Positions 1 to 5,465 of a stretch of 5,465 nt of DNA are shown here, piece after piece (positions within the stretch are counted from its first letter, which is position 1; each line of letters opens with the position of its first letter). The DNA comes from Gammaproteobacteria bacterium. GTDB lineage: Bacteria > Pseudomonadota > Gammaproteobacteria > GCA-001735895. Location of the stretch: the NCBI GenBank assembly GCA_027293245.1, contig JAPUFZ010000060.1:1-5465 (forward strand), in the 5' to 3' direction. Both the position numbers and the translations under genes were made by a program. Below the pieces are notes generated by a model, which worked only from the letters and a program-made list of their open reading frames with translations, was not told the DNA's origin and made no database searches.

Positions 1-2
1 AG

Positions 3-593
3 ACTGACTGGCCTGGTTACGGTATTCAAAAAGAACGCGCGTTAGAAAAAACCAGTGGTGACTGGGTATTATCTATCGATGCAGATGAGGTGCTGACCCC
101 CGAACTTCGTCGAGATATTGATTTTGCCCTGAATGATCAACCTGAGTGTATTGCTTACCGATTACCCTGGGCAGTTACCATCTATGGATATCGGCTGGAC
201 TTTGGCCGCAGTGGCAGGGCGCCACTGCGCTTGTTTCGCCGAGAGGGTGCCAGATTCAGCGAGGATCAGGTTCATGAAACAGTTATTCTTCCACAGGGTA
301 AAGTAGGCAAGTTGCATGGCCGTCTATTACACTATACACACAGGGATTACGGACATGCTTTGTATAAAAATGCCCATTATGCCTGGCTGGGTGCGCAGAA
401 ACGCTTTGATCGTGGCAGGAAAGGAGGAGGACTTGTACTGGCGTTAATACGTTCTCTCTGGACCTTCTTTTTGATCTATGTACTTCGCCTGGGTTTTCTG
501 GATGGTCGGGTTGGTTTTCTGATGGCAATGATTTACAGCCAAAACTCCTTCAATAAATATGCTGGTCTATGGACGTTGCGTCAACAGACCTGA
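3..593 (+). CDS. Family 2 glycosyltransferase, LPS-core WaaE/KdtX type (5'-truncated)
   Basis: The frame is open from the first complete codon at position 3 to TGA at 591-593, giving 196 residues. The true start lies upstream of the window, and the GTG at 90-92 is internal because conserved sequence precedes it. The fragment begins with WPGYGIQKERAL, followed by GDWVLSIDADE. This is the end of the GT-A nucleotide-sugar-binding fold, and DAD (about residues 26-28 of the fragment) is the metal/nucleotide-binding DXD motif. Downstream come RLFRREGARF and a VHE motif, then a hydrophobic C-terminal stretch with LGFLDGRVGF and a final FNKYAGLW. This order is typical of WaaE/KdtX (LgtF-like) enzymes, which transfer a hexose, often beta-glucose, onto the heptose of LPS inner core at the cytoplasmic membrane face. 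The family call is firm. The donor and acceptor are not readable from the sequence. The gene converges on the minus-strand glycan block 26 bases away. Confidence 0.88.
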   Translation, partial: TDWPGYGIQKERALEKTSGDWVLSIDADEVLTPELRRDIDFALNDQPECIAYRLPWAVTIYGYRLDFGRSGRAPLRLFRREGARFSEDQVHETVILPQGKVGKLHGRLLHYTHRDYGHALYKNAHYAWLGAQKRFDRGRKGGGLVLALIRSLWTFFLIYVLRLGFLDGRVGFLMAMIYSQNSFNKYAGLWTLRQQT

Positions 594-619
594 TTGCATT
601 TCAAACTAGTTCGTAACTC

Positions 620-1666
620 TCAGCGAAATTGATAATAATGCATTCTCTTGCGGATTTGAAATTTGCGAAACAAGTTTAGCGGCTTTGGTTTTAGGTTGTC
701 AGCATACTGCCTGATGAATTCATCGGTCGCTTCTAATACCCGCTCGCTCGAGCAGCCATCACGAAAGAAATGAAGGGCATCCATATACTTACGGGTGTTC
801 TGCATTAGTTCCGCAGGACGTTTCAAGGCTGTAGCTAGTGCCTGTTCGATCTCATCCGGCTGTTGTACGTCAATTACGTGCGGGCCAGGTACCTTCGTGC
901 GTAAGGTGACTACGGGCTTATCCAGTAGCATGAATTCCAATGATATTGATGAGGTATCGCATAACATGGCATCGGCCGCCTTGAGTAATGGCTTTAAATC
1001 TTGATTTGATTCCACGAATTGTAGATTTGGACCTGCAAGGGCACGGTATTTGGTGACTATTTCCTCATCCATTTTGGGGTGTAAGGTAACCAACCAGTGC
1101 CAGTCTCCTTTTTTTGATAGTCGGGCGATTGTTTCTGGTAATAATGCTGCTGTGCTCAGTGAAGGGCTGAACGTGGAGGCATAAAGTATTACCGGTTTTT
1201 CATTTGTCGGCAGATAGGCACTGGTGTCAATGGCATCGTCTTTGAATAGCGGGTCCACCTTGGGCCAACCGGTTTCAACGACATGGAATGTTTTATACCT
1301 GGTCGCCAACTGTTCAAAGATAAGCGTGCTTTCCCTGGCATGAGTACAATAGAGGTCAAATAAACCACGTATTCGATAATGCCCTTTTTTGCCGGTAGCA
1401 TCATTGGCCAAACCATGAAAAATCTCGACTTTAACGCCGGGAAAAAAATCGGGCACCCAATTTGTTGGGACATAAACAGCGATGGGATTATAGGTCTTGA
1501 CCTCGGGAACAGTGGACAAGTGCTCTTCGTCTGCCCGTAAATTGTTTTTATCAATGCCGTGGAGATACCAGGCGGCGTGGTCTCCCCGAGCTCTAATGGC
1601 CGCTTGCAGCGGTCTCAGGATCGGAAAATCATAAAGCTGCCCGACAAAAAACAGATAGTGATTCAT
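620..1666 (-). CDS. CDP-glycerol glycerophosphotransferase-like protein
   Basis: This gene encodes 348 residues, with ATG at 1666-1664 and TGA at 622-620. It resembles the C-terminal catalytic region of TagB/TagF-type enzymes (Glyphos_transf family), which transfer glycerol phosphate from CDP-glycerol to a growing polymer or glycan. Visible landmarks are FHGLANDATGKKGHYRIRG (about residues 83-101, containing His84), a GWPKVDPLF segment (about 133-141), LVTLHPKM (about 192-199, His196), and CDTSSISLEF (about 236-245). The last occupies the place of the usual D-Y-S-S motif. The two His segments match the HG and HP positions known to matter in TagF. FRDGCSSERV near residue 301 matches the common C-terminal signature. 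There is no signal peptide or clear membrane segment, so it is probably cytoplasmic or peripheral. It is the last gene of the minus-strand block, 87 bases after the GT4 gene. No strong Shine-Dalgarno sequence is seen. The actual polyol phosphate and acceptor are unknown; a role in phospho-decoration of LPS is inferred from its neighbours. Confidence 0.82.
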   Translation of the reverse strand: MNHYLFFVGQLYDFPILRPLQAAIRARGDHAAWYLHGIDKNNLRADEEHLSTVPEVKTYNPIAVYVPTNWVPDFFPGVKVEIFHGLANDATGKKGHYRIRGLFDLYCTHARESTLIFEQLATRYKTFHVVETGWPKVDPLFKDDAIDTSAYLPTNEKPVILYASTFSPSLSTAALLPETIARLSKKGDWHWLVTLHPKMDEEIVTKYRALAGPNLQFVESNQDLKPLLKAADAMLCDTSSISLEFMLLDKPVVTLRTKVPGPHVIDVQQPDEIEQALATALKRPAELMQNTRKYMDALHFFRDGCSSERVLEATDEFIRQYADNLKPKPLNLFRKFQIRKRMHYYQFR

Positions 1667-1753
1667 AGATTAAGTATCAAAATGTCTTGAAGTGAAAGGA
1701 ATAAGACTGGATAAAGCGGTTATTATTTTAATATGAGTATCGAAGGGTTTTGT

Positions 1754-2836
1754 TTATAGCAGCGATTCAAAATATTCGATATATCTGGTAACAGTACGAT
1801 GAGACGAAAGATCAGTTCGTAGCTTCTCTTTGCAATTTTTAGACATTTTCAAAATTAATTCAGGATTTTGAAATAACTGTCGAACCTTAGTGGCGATAGC
1901 TTCTGGATCTTTGGTTGGCACTATAAAACCTGTGACTCCGTCTTCAATGACTTCTTTTCCGCCACCTGTGGTGGTTATCACTACCGGGGTTCCGTATCCC
2001 ATTGCTTCCATAACAGCTCGGGGTAATCCTTCCCCGCTGATTGACGGTTGCACCAAAATGTCACTGGCATGTATCAGTTCGGGGGCGTCGAATCGATAGC
2101 CGGTAACATGGATTCTGGCGCACATTTTGCTGTTTTTAATCAGGCTCTCGTAAGGCTCGGTATCCATATTTTTCCCAACTAATAAAAGATGCAGGTTACT
2201 AATGTCTGACAAATAATTCGATGCTTCCAGCATGACAGAAATGCCTTTGCTGGGGCGGGCGTTTACCGCGCATATAATAGTAAGGTCACCTCTGGTAATG
2301 CCGAATTCACTGAGATCTGCCGGTGGCTTGTTGTACCAGGATAAGTTATGCCCTTTATGAATTGCGACTACATTGTTTTTATTTTTCCATACGCGTTGAA
2401 TAACATCTTCTCGAACTGCCTCAGAGACACAAATGATACCGTCAACTCGTGGGTGTAGATGGGTCAAGTAGGCAGACGGATCATGCCTGTATAGTCCACC
2501 GGTTGTGCCTCGGTAGGTGATTAATTTGACCGGGATGCCTATACAGGCAAATGCAGCATTGGGTATGGTTTTCGAATTGCTCGCATGAACGATATCGTAG
2601 TGCTTAGATCGGAGTTCAGCACGAATTATGGCTATAGATTCAAAGCTTATTTTGTGATTTGGGTGGTGACCGATGACCTTGATGTCGTTCTGTTCGAATA
2701 TTTTTGAATATTCAGTATTAGCGTGAGTTACAACGGTTACATTATGGCCCCGGCCAGCCATCTCTATGAAAATTTCTGCTTCTGGGCGAACGCTGTTGAA
2801 CGAGCTGTCTGCCGATCCAAATATTAATATATTCAT
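1754..2836 (-). CDS. Family 4 glycosyltransferase (GT-B fold)
   Basis: This gene encodes 360 residues, with ATG at 2836-2834 and TAA at 1756-1754. The N-terminal Rossmann-like half starts MNILIFGSAD and contains YDIVHASN (about 80-87) and IICVSEAVRED (about 134-144). The C-terminal half contains NARPSKG (about 192-198), where Arg and Lys normally contact the donor diphosphate, then LLLVGKN (about 217-223) and HVTGYR (about 243-248). It ends with EGLPRAVMEAMGYGTPVV (about 269-286), whose E269 and E277 form the EX7E signature of retaining GT4 enzymes. ITTTGGGKEVIEDG follows, and length is normal for the family. Such enzymes add a sugar from an NDP-sugar at the inner membrane during LPS, O-antigen or exopolysaccharide synthesis; donor and linkage cannot be inferred. 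It lies between the methyltransferase and the glycerophosphotransferase genes on the same strand, so cotranscription is likely. Parts of the gene are noticeably AT-rich (one 60-base stretch about 30% GC). No strong ribosome binding site is visible. Confidence 0.88.
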   Translation of the reverse strand: MNILIFGSADSSFNSVRPEAEIFIEMAGRGHNVTVVTHANTEYSKIFEQNDIKVIGHHPNHKISFESIAIIRAELRSKHYDIVHASNSKTIPNAAFACIGIPVKLITYRGTTGGLYRHDPSAYLTHLHPRVDGIICVSEAVREDVIQRVWKNKNNVVAIHKGHNLSWYNKPPADLSEFGITRGDLTIICAVNARPSKGISVMLEASNYLSDISNLHLLLVGKNMDTEPYESLIKNSKMCARIHVTGYRFDAPELIHASDILVQPSISGEGLPRAVMEAMGYGTPVVITTTGGGKEVIEDGVTGFIVPTKDPEAIATKVRQLFQNPELILKMSKNCKEKLRTDLSSHRTVTRYIEYFESLL

Positions 2837-2875
2837 ATAGCTTAATTTACAGTCCTGGTCGATGCCCGCTTATCC

Positions 2876-3019
2876 TTAACCTTTAAACTCTACCAGGAAG
2901 TTGATGCTGCGAAAAAATCCAAACTCAAAACCTATGTTCCACCAGGATAAAGGCACCATATACTGCGTATTAATTTCCCAATGAATAGTTTTATGGGATT
3001 CGCTTTTCTGCGGAAATCG
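2876..3019 (-). other. Unexplained open frame at the methyltransferase 3' end
   Basis: On the minus strand a 47-codon open stretch runs from just after a TAA (3022-3020) to TAA at 2878-2876. It is offset by one frame from the methyltransferase and overlaps that gene's last codons. The translation includes HKTIHWEINTQYM and then VPLSWWNIGFEFGFFRS, ending NFLVEFKG. It looks protein-like, with paired Trp and many aromatic residues. The only ATG lies at 2959-2957 and would give a 27-residue peptide without an evident ribosome binding site. It could be a lost C-terminal extension of the methyltransferase separated by a single-base indel, a remnant of another gene, or chance. Openness over 47 codons alone is weak evidence, and A/T runs account for several of the Phe codons. 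I do not recognise a family. Confidence 0.3.
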
Positions 3020-3809
3020 TTAGTAGCCATATCGGATTCTGCTTAACTTTTTCGACTTCCTCACCACTATAACTGGTGATTTCCTCCTCCCATTCTTCAT
3101 ACAGTTTTGCGTAAGGAGCATAGCGCTCAAGCGGTTGATAATCATATCGCCATCTTTCAACTACCAAATTACGCCACTGATCACCGGGAAAGTGGTTTTT
3201 TATGCGCTCAATGTCGCCCATGATAAACATTTCATTACCATGAAAATGGATTGGCGCATCCAGGTAAATAGTGCCGCCGGGTTTTAATACCCGCAGGATC
3301 TCATCGAAACAAGCCTCATATTCAGAAGGCGCCATAGCCGCACCGGTGCATTTTTGCCCCCAATGTTCCAGGGTCTGGATACCAAACACCATATCAAATG
3401 TTTCATCCGCGAAGGGTATGTCCTCTGTATGACCATAACCGCCACGACCGATTTCAGGTTTTTTATCCTTCGGCTGATGGGGCTCGACACCTGTCCAGAT
3501 GCCGCCACTACGTGTGACCAGGTTTTTAGCCAGCGAAAAACGACCAAAGCCTAGCTCAAGAATATTTTTACCCTTAGCTTCGTGTAGATGTGCCTCGATA
3601 CCTGCCACCACGCATTTTCGTAAAGGTGTACCAAATGGTATGCGACAAATCTTTAGTTTTTCATCCAGCTTAGGACATTTGGCACAGGATATATTTCTAA
3701 AACCATCGGCATCCTGCCAATATTGGCCGGCCCATTGCCTCCTGGCTGTTTCCGGGTTAGCCACAAGACTATACCAGCCCTTGCGTATTGAATTTCCCAG
3801 GCTGTGCAT
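2991..3809 (-). CDS. Class I SAM-dependent methyltransferase with N-terminal Cys cluster
   Basis: This gene encodes 272 residues, with ATG at 3809-3807 and TAA at 2993-2991. The start is well constrained because an in-frame TGA lies four codons upstream (3824-3822). The SAM-binding fold is seen as NILELGFGRFS (about 82-92, motif I), then TGVEP (about 106-110), IPFADETFDMVFGIQTLEHW (about 131-150, acidic and post-motif strand), and ILRVLKPGGTIYLDAP (about 171-186). This order is typical of the Methyltransf_11-like group. In motif I the final glycine of the usual GxGxG is replaced. Ahead of the fold are four cysteines, C42, C45, C55 and C66, spaced CX2CX9CX10C, which could bind zinc or another metal. 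The C-terminal third is rich in Tyr, Trp and Glu and may form a substrate lid. It is the first gene of the minus-strand glycan block, so a sugar or glycolipid substrate is plausible but unproven. The 3' end may be frameshifted: a protein-like reading in another frame continues from about 3019 to 2876. Confidence 0.8.
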   Translation of the reverse strand: MHSLGNSIRKGWYSLVANPETARRQWAGQYWQDADGFRNISCAKCPKLDEKLKICRIPFGTPLRKCVVAGIEAHLHEAKGKNILELGFGRFSLAKNLVTRSGGIWTGVEPHQPKDKKPEIGRGGYGHTEDIPFADETFDMVFGIQTLEHWGQKCTGAAMAPSEYEACFDEILRVLKPGGTIYLDAPIHFHGNEMFIMGDIERIKNHFPGDQWRNLVVERWRYDYQPLERYAPYAKLYEEWEEEITSYSGEEVEKVKQNPIWLLTISAEKRIP

Positions 3810-3843
3810 AATTTTTCTGGTTCAGGTGGTTTAGCGGTAAAGT

Positions 3844-3852
3844 ATTATACCA
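3844..3852 (-). promoter_or_regulatory. Candidate extended -10 promoter for the methyltransferase block
   Basis: Read on the minus strand this is TGGTATAAT, a perfect TATAAT hexamer (3849-3844) preceded by a TG extended -10 element. The methyltransferase ATG lies 34 bases downstream, leaving a short leader. No good -35 hexamer is seen at 16-18 bases, which is tolerated for extended -10 promoters. It would drive the methyltransferase and possibly the two genes after it. This is a motif match only. Confidence 0.5.
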
Positions 3853-4010
3853 ATGAAGTCCACTATAGACTAATGGTTGCGTCGCTCAGCAGCACCTGCG
3901 TTAGCTAAAACTGCCTGTTTTTAGTGCTCTGTGTCTCTGTTCCCGACTCGACTCTACCAGAGTGACATCAACCGGCTGCTACAATTGCTTTACCCAAATT
4001 GCAAACCCGC

Positions 4011-4042
4011 CTAATCATCACAGGCTGATCTTGTTTGATTAG
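4011..4042. repeat. Inverted repeat CTAATCA / TGATTAG
   Basis: Perfect 7-base arms (4011-4017 and 4036-4042) are separated by 18 bases, upstream of the candidate mtaB promoter. The spacing would suit a dimeric repressor or activator site better than a tight hairpin. It could be a chance match in a 367-base AT-rich gap. Confidence 0.3.
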
Positions 4043-4062
4043 CTTCTATCCCCCATAGTATG

Positions 4063-4080
4063 TCGGCAAACTTCTGCCGA
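4063..4080. repeat. Short hairpin TCGGCA-N6-TGCCGA
   Basis: Perfect 6-base arms (4063-4068 and 4075-4080) flank a 6-base loop, and a 13-base near-palindrome CAGGCCTGGCCTG follows directly at 4083-4095. No T-run follows on either strand, so it is not a standard terminator. It sits just upstream of the candidate mtaB promoter and could be an operator. Function is unknown. Confidence 0.35.
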
Positions 4081-4101
4081 ATCAGGCCTGGCCTGTTGAA
4101 T

Positions 4102-4131
4102 TTGTTTTTACTGTCTGGTTGCTGCTATTAT
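4102..4131 (+). promoter_or_regulatory. Candidate promoter for mtaB
   Basis: TTGTTT (4102-4107) is spaced 18 bases from TATTAT (4126-4131). The -10 matches the consensus at five of six positions and is preceded by TGC (4123-4125), an extended -10 element. The -35 is weak, with only the TTG matching. Transcription would begin near 4138, giving a leader of about 40 bases before the GTG start of mtaB. Confidence 0.45.
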
Positions 4132-4176
4132 CCACGGTCTTTTTCTGTGTCGATCAAATCCCTTCCGGACTCATAG

Positions 4177-5465
4177 GTGAATATTAATTTCCAGGCGCTT
4201 GGATGCCGACTCAACGAAGCCGAGCTCGAAACCTGGGCCAGTCAGTTTCTAAAGCGAGGGCATCAGGTCACTACTGACAGTTCAGAGGCTGATATCATGG
4301 TGTTCAATTCCTGTGCTGTTACCAGCGAGGCTGATCGCAAATCGAGGCAGCAAATAGGCCGCTTGCATCGAAGTAACCCAGGAGCCAAACTAGTTGTCAC
4401 CGGTTGCCATGCCAGCTTGAATCGGGAAGCAGTAAAAAGCTACCTCGGTGTTGACCTGGTCGTTGACAATAAAAATAAAGAAGACCTGGTTGGTGAAACC
4501 CTGGACCATTTTGGTGTTCCGGGTTCAGAGCACGAATCCGGGCATGAAAATGCATTATTTTTACGTGGCAGGCATCGTGCTTTTATCAAGGTACAGGACG
4601 GTTGTCGTTATCGCTGCAGCTATTGCATAGTCACTATTGCGCGCGGTGCGGAGCGTAGCCGTAGCGTTAACGAAATCATCGACGAAATTCAGGTTATACA
4701 CCGTCAGGGTGTTCAGGAAATCGCGATTACCGGTGTTCATGTCGGGGGATACGGTAGCGATACCGGATCCAGTCTTTACCAGTTGTTGAGTGAAATCCTC
4801 GAGCGTACCGAGATCCCAAGAATTCGTCTGGCATCGGTTGAACCCTGGGATCTGCCTGACAATTTCTTTCGCCTGTTCCAGGACTCGCGCCTGATGCCGC
4901 ACATGCATCTGCCTATTCAAAGTGGTAGTGATACGGTGTTAAGGCGCATGGCAAGGCGCTGCAAGACCGCCGAATTCTCGAAAATTATCGAAAAGGCTCG
5001 TAACGAAATATCACTATTTAATATTACTACCGACCTGATCGTAGGGTTCCCGGGAGAAACCGAGGCAGAGTGGCAGCAAACCATGGACTATATCGAAGCG
5101 ATCGGATTTGGGCATATGCATATTTTCGGCTACTCCAGGCGTGCGGGCACGAAAGCAGCTGATATGCCCGACCAGGTCGAAAAGGCGATCAGGAAGGAGC
5201 GTAGCCGGCAGATGCACACGCTCGCTGCACGACTGAAAAAGGCCGAGTTAGAAAAACACGTAGGAACCCGTAGTTTGGTGCTGTGGGAGCAACAGGTCAA
5301 CCAGGAAACAAATCTATGGACTGGCTATACCGAACATTATCACAAGATTGTCTCCAGCGATGCCTATATTAGTTCTGCTAAAATTACCGATGTTAGTGTT
5401 GACAGAGTGTCGCAGGATGGAGTTAGCCTCGCTAACCAGACGGGGCAGAAGGCGATACTTGGTAT
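4177..5465 (+). CDS. mtaB: tRNA t6A37 methylthiotransferase MtaB (3' end outside window)
   Basis: The open frame gives 429 complete codons and runs off the window; most of the usual length (about 420-440) is present. The start is GTG at 4177, directly after an in-frame TAG (4174-4176). No other start codon precedes the conserved LGCRLNEAE, so this choice is firm; the upstream GGA at 4167-4169 is only a weak ribosome binding site. MtaB is a radical-SAM enzyme that converts t6A37 to ms2t6A37 in certain ANN-decoding tRNAs such as tRNA-Lys, using two Fe-S clusters. The N-terminal MTTase domain has C10 (LGCRLNE), C46 (FNSCAVT) and C77 (TGCHA). The radical-SAM cluster is C143-X3-C147-X2-C150 in QDGCRYRCSYC. 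Further motifs are ITGVHVGGYG (about 184-193), HLPIQSGS (about 244-251) and IVGFPGET (about 288-295). A TRAM-like RNA-binding region begins near residue 360. These motifs, including LGCRLN and TGVH, favour MtaB over MiaB or RimO. The gene is functionally unrelated to the glycan block. Confidence 0.92.
   Translation, partial: MNINFQALGCRLNEAELETWASQFLKRGHQVTTDSSEADIMVFNSCAVTSEADRKSRQQIGRLHRSNPGAKLVVTGCHASLNREAVKSYLGVDLVVDNKNKEDLVGETLDHFGVPGSEHESGHENALFLRGRHRAFIKVQDGCRYRCSYCIVTIARGAERSRSVNEIIDEIQVIHRQGVQEIAITGVHVGGYGSDTGSSLYQLLSEILERTEIPRIRLASVEPWDLPDNFFRLFQDSRLMPHMHLPIQSGSDTVLRRMARRCKTAEFSKIIEKARNEISLFNITTDLIVGFPGETEAEWQQTMDYIEAIGFGHMHIFGYSRRAGTKAADMPDQVEKAIRKERSRQMHTLAARLKKAELEKHVGTRSLVLWEQQVNQETNLWTGYTEHYHKIVSSDAYISSAKITDVSVDRVSQDGVSLANQTGQKAILG

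Larger units (their letters stand above)
3810..4176. other. Divergent intergenic region between the methyltransferase and mtaB
   Basis: These 367 bases contain no convincing gene on either strand. They hold a candidate promoter facing each way: an extended -10 at 3844-3852 on the minus strand and a -35/-10 pair at 4102-4131 on the plus strand. They also hold several small dyads: CTAAAA/TTTTAG (3905-3910 and 3919-3924), ACTCT/AGAGT (3951-3955 and 3959-3963), CTAATCA/TGATTAG (4011-4017 and 4036-4042), TCGGCA/TGCCGA (4063-4068 and 4075-4080), and CAGGCC/GGCCTG (4083-4088 and 4090-4095). None is followed by a T-run that would make it an intrinsic terminator, and I recognise no riboswitch or tRNA. 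The length and dyads leave room for regulator binding or a small RNA, but nothing proves either. Confidence 0.6.

Noticed and set aside
90..92. GTG as the start of the family 2 glycosyltransferase.
   Set aside because: Conserved family sequence (WPGYGIQKERAL and the DAD motif) lies upstream in the same open frame, so this codon is internal.
596..644. GCATT and AATGC arms around the convergent gene ends as a possible terminator.
   Set aside because: The arms are only five bases, about 40 bases apart, and no T-run follows, so a stable terminator hairpin is unlikely.
1189..1554. A 121-codon minus-strand open frame inside the glycerophosphotransferase gene in another frame.
   Set aside because: It is nested within a gene whose own frame carries all the conserved family motifs. 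The alternative translation has none.
3499..3834. A 111-codon plus-strand open frame over the methyltransferase start.
   Set aside because: It is antisense to the well-supported methyltransferase, including its motif I, and has no recognisable domain.
3951..3963. ACTCT-ACC-AGAGT small hairpin as a terminator or tRNA arm.
   Set aside because: It has only a five-base stem, no T-run and no surrounding cloverleaf or CCA-type acceptor sequence.
4561..4920. A 119-codon open frame on the minus strand inside mtaB.
   Set aside because: It lies antisense to the conserved radical-SAM region of mtaB and its translation shows no recognisable motif. It is explained by codon bias of the real gene.

Overview
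The window looks like part of a gram-negative, probably gammaproteobacterial, chromosome. The evidence is an LPS-core-type family 2 glycosyltransferase, other surface-glycan genes, and a MtaB-type tRNA methylthiotransferase whose N-terminus (NFQALGCRLNEAE) has a proteobacterial look. GC content is moderate and uneven: one 60-base stretch inside the family 4 glycosyltransferase is about 30% GC, while one inside mtaB is about 55%. I cannot assign a genus from the sequence alone.

Layout. Positions 1-593 (+) hold the 3' part of a WaaE/KdtX-like family 2 glycosyltransferase whose start lies outside the window. It converges, across 26 bases, on a block of three minus-strand genes. In transcription order these are a class I SAM-dependent methyltransferase with a cysteine cluster (3809-2991), a family 4 glycosyltransferase (2836-1754), and a CDP-glycerol glycerophosphotransferase-like protein (1666-620). 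Between the methyltransferase and the glycosyltransferase, an unexplained open frame of 47 codons (3019-2876, minus) has a protein-like, aromatic-rich translation. A 367-base divergent intergenic region (3810-4176) carries plausible extended -10 promoters facing each way and several small dyads. From 4177 to the window end (+) runs mtaB, which starts with GTG and is nearly complete.

How the genes may work together. The four genes at the left fit assembly and decoration of a surface glycan, most likely LPS core or O-chain. Two would add sugars, one would add glycerol phosphate or a related phospho-polyol, and the methyltransferase would modify a sugar, lipid or other small molecule. These joint roles are inferred from family membership and adjacency. 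mtaB is an unrelated tRNA-modification gene that happens to border the cluster.

I see no mobile element, CRISPR array, tRNA, rRNA or clear intrinsic terminator. No wholly new system is evident. The points most worth a second look are the possible frameshifted 3' end of the methyltransferase gene, the methyltransferase cysteine cluster, and a teichoic-acid-type transferase in a gram-negative setting.
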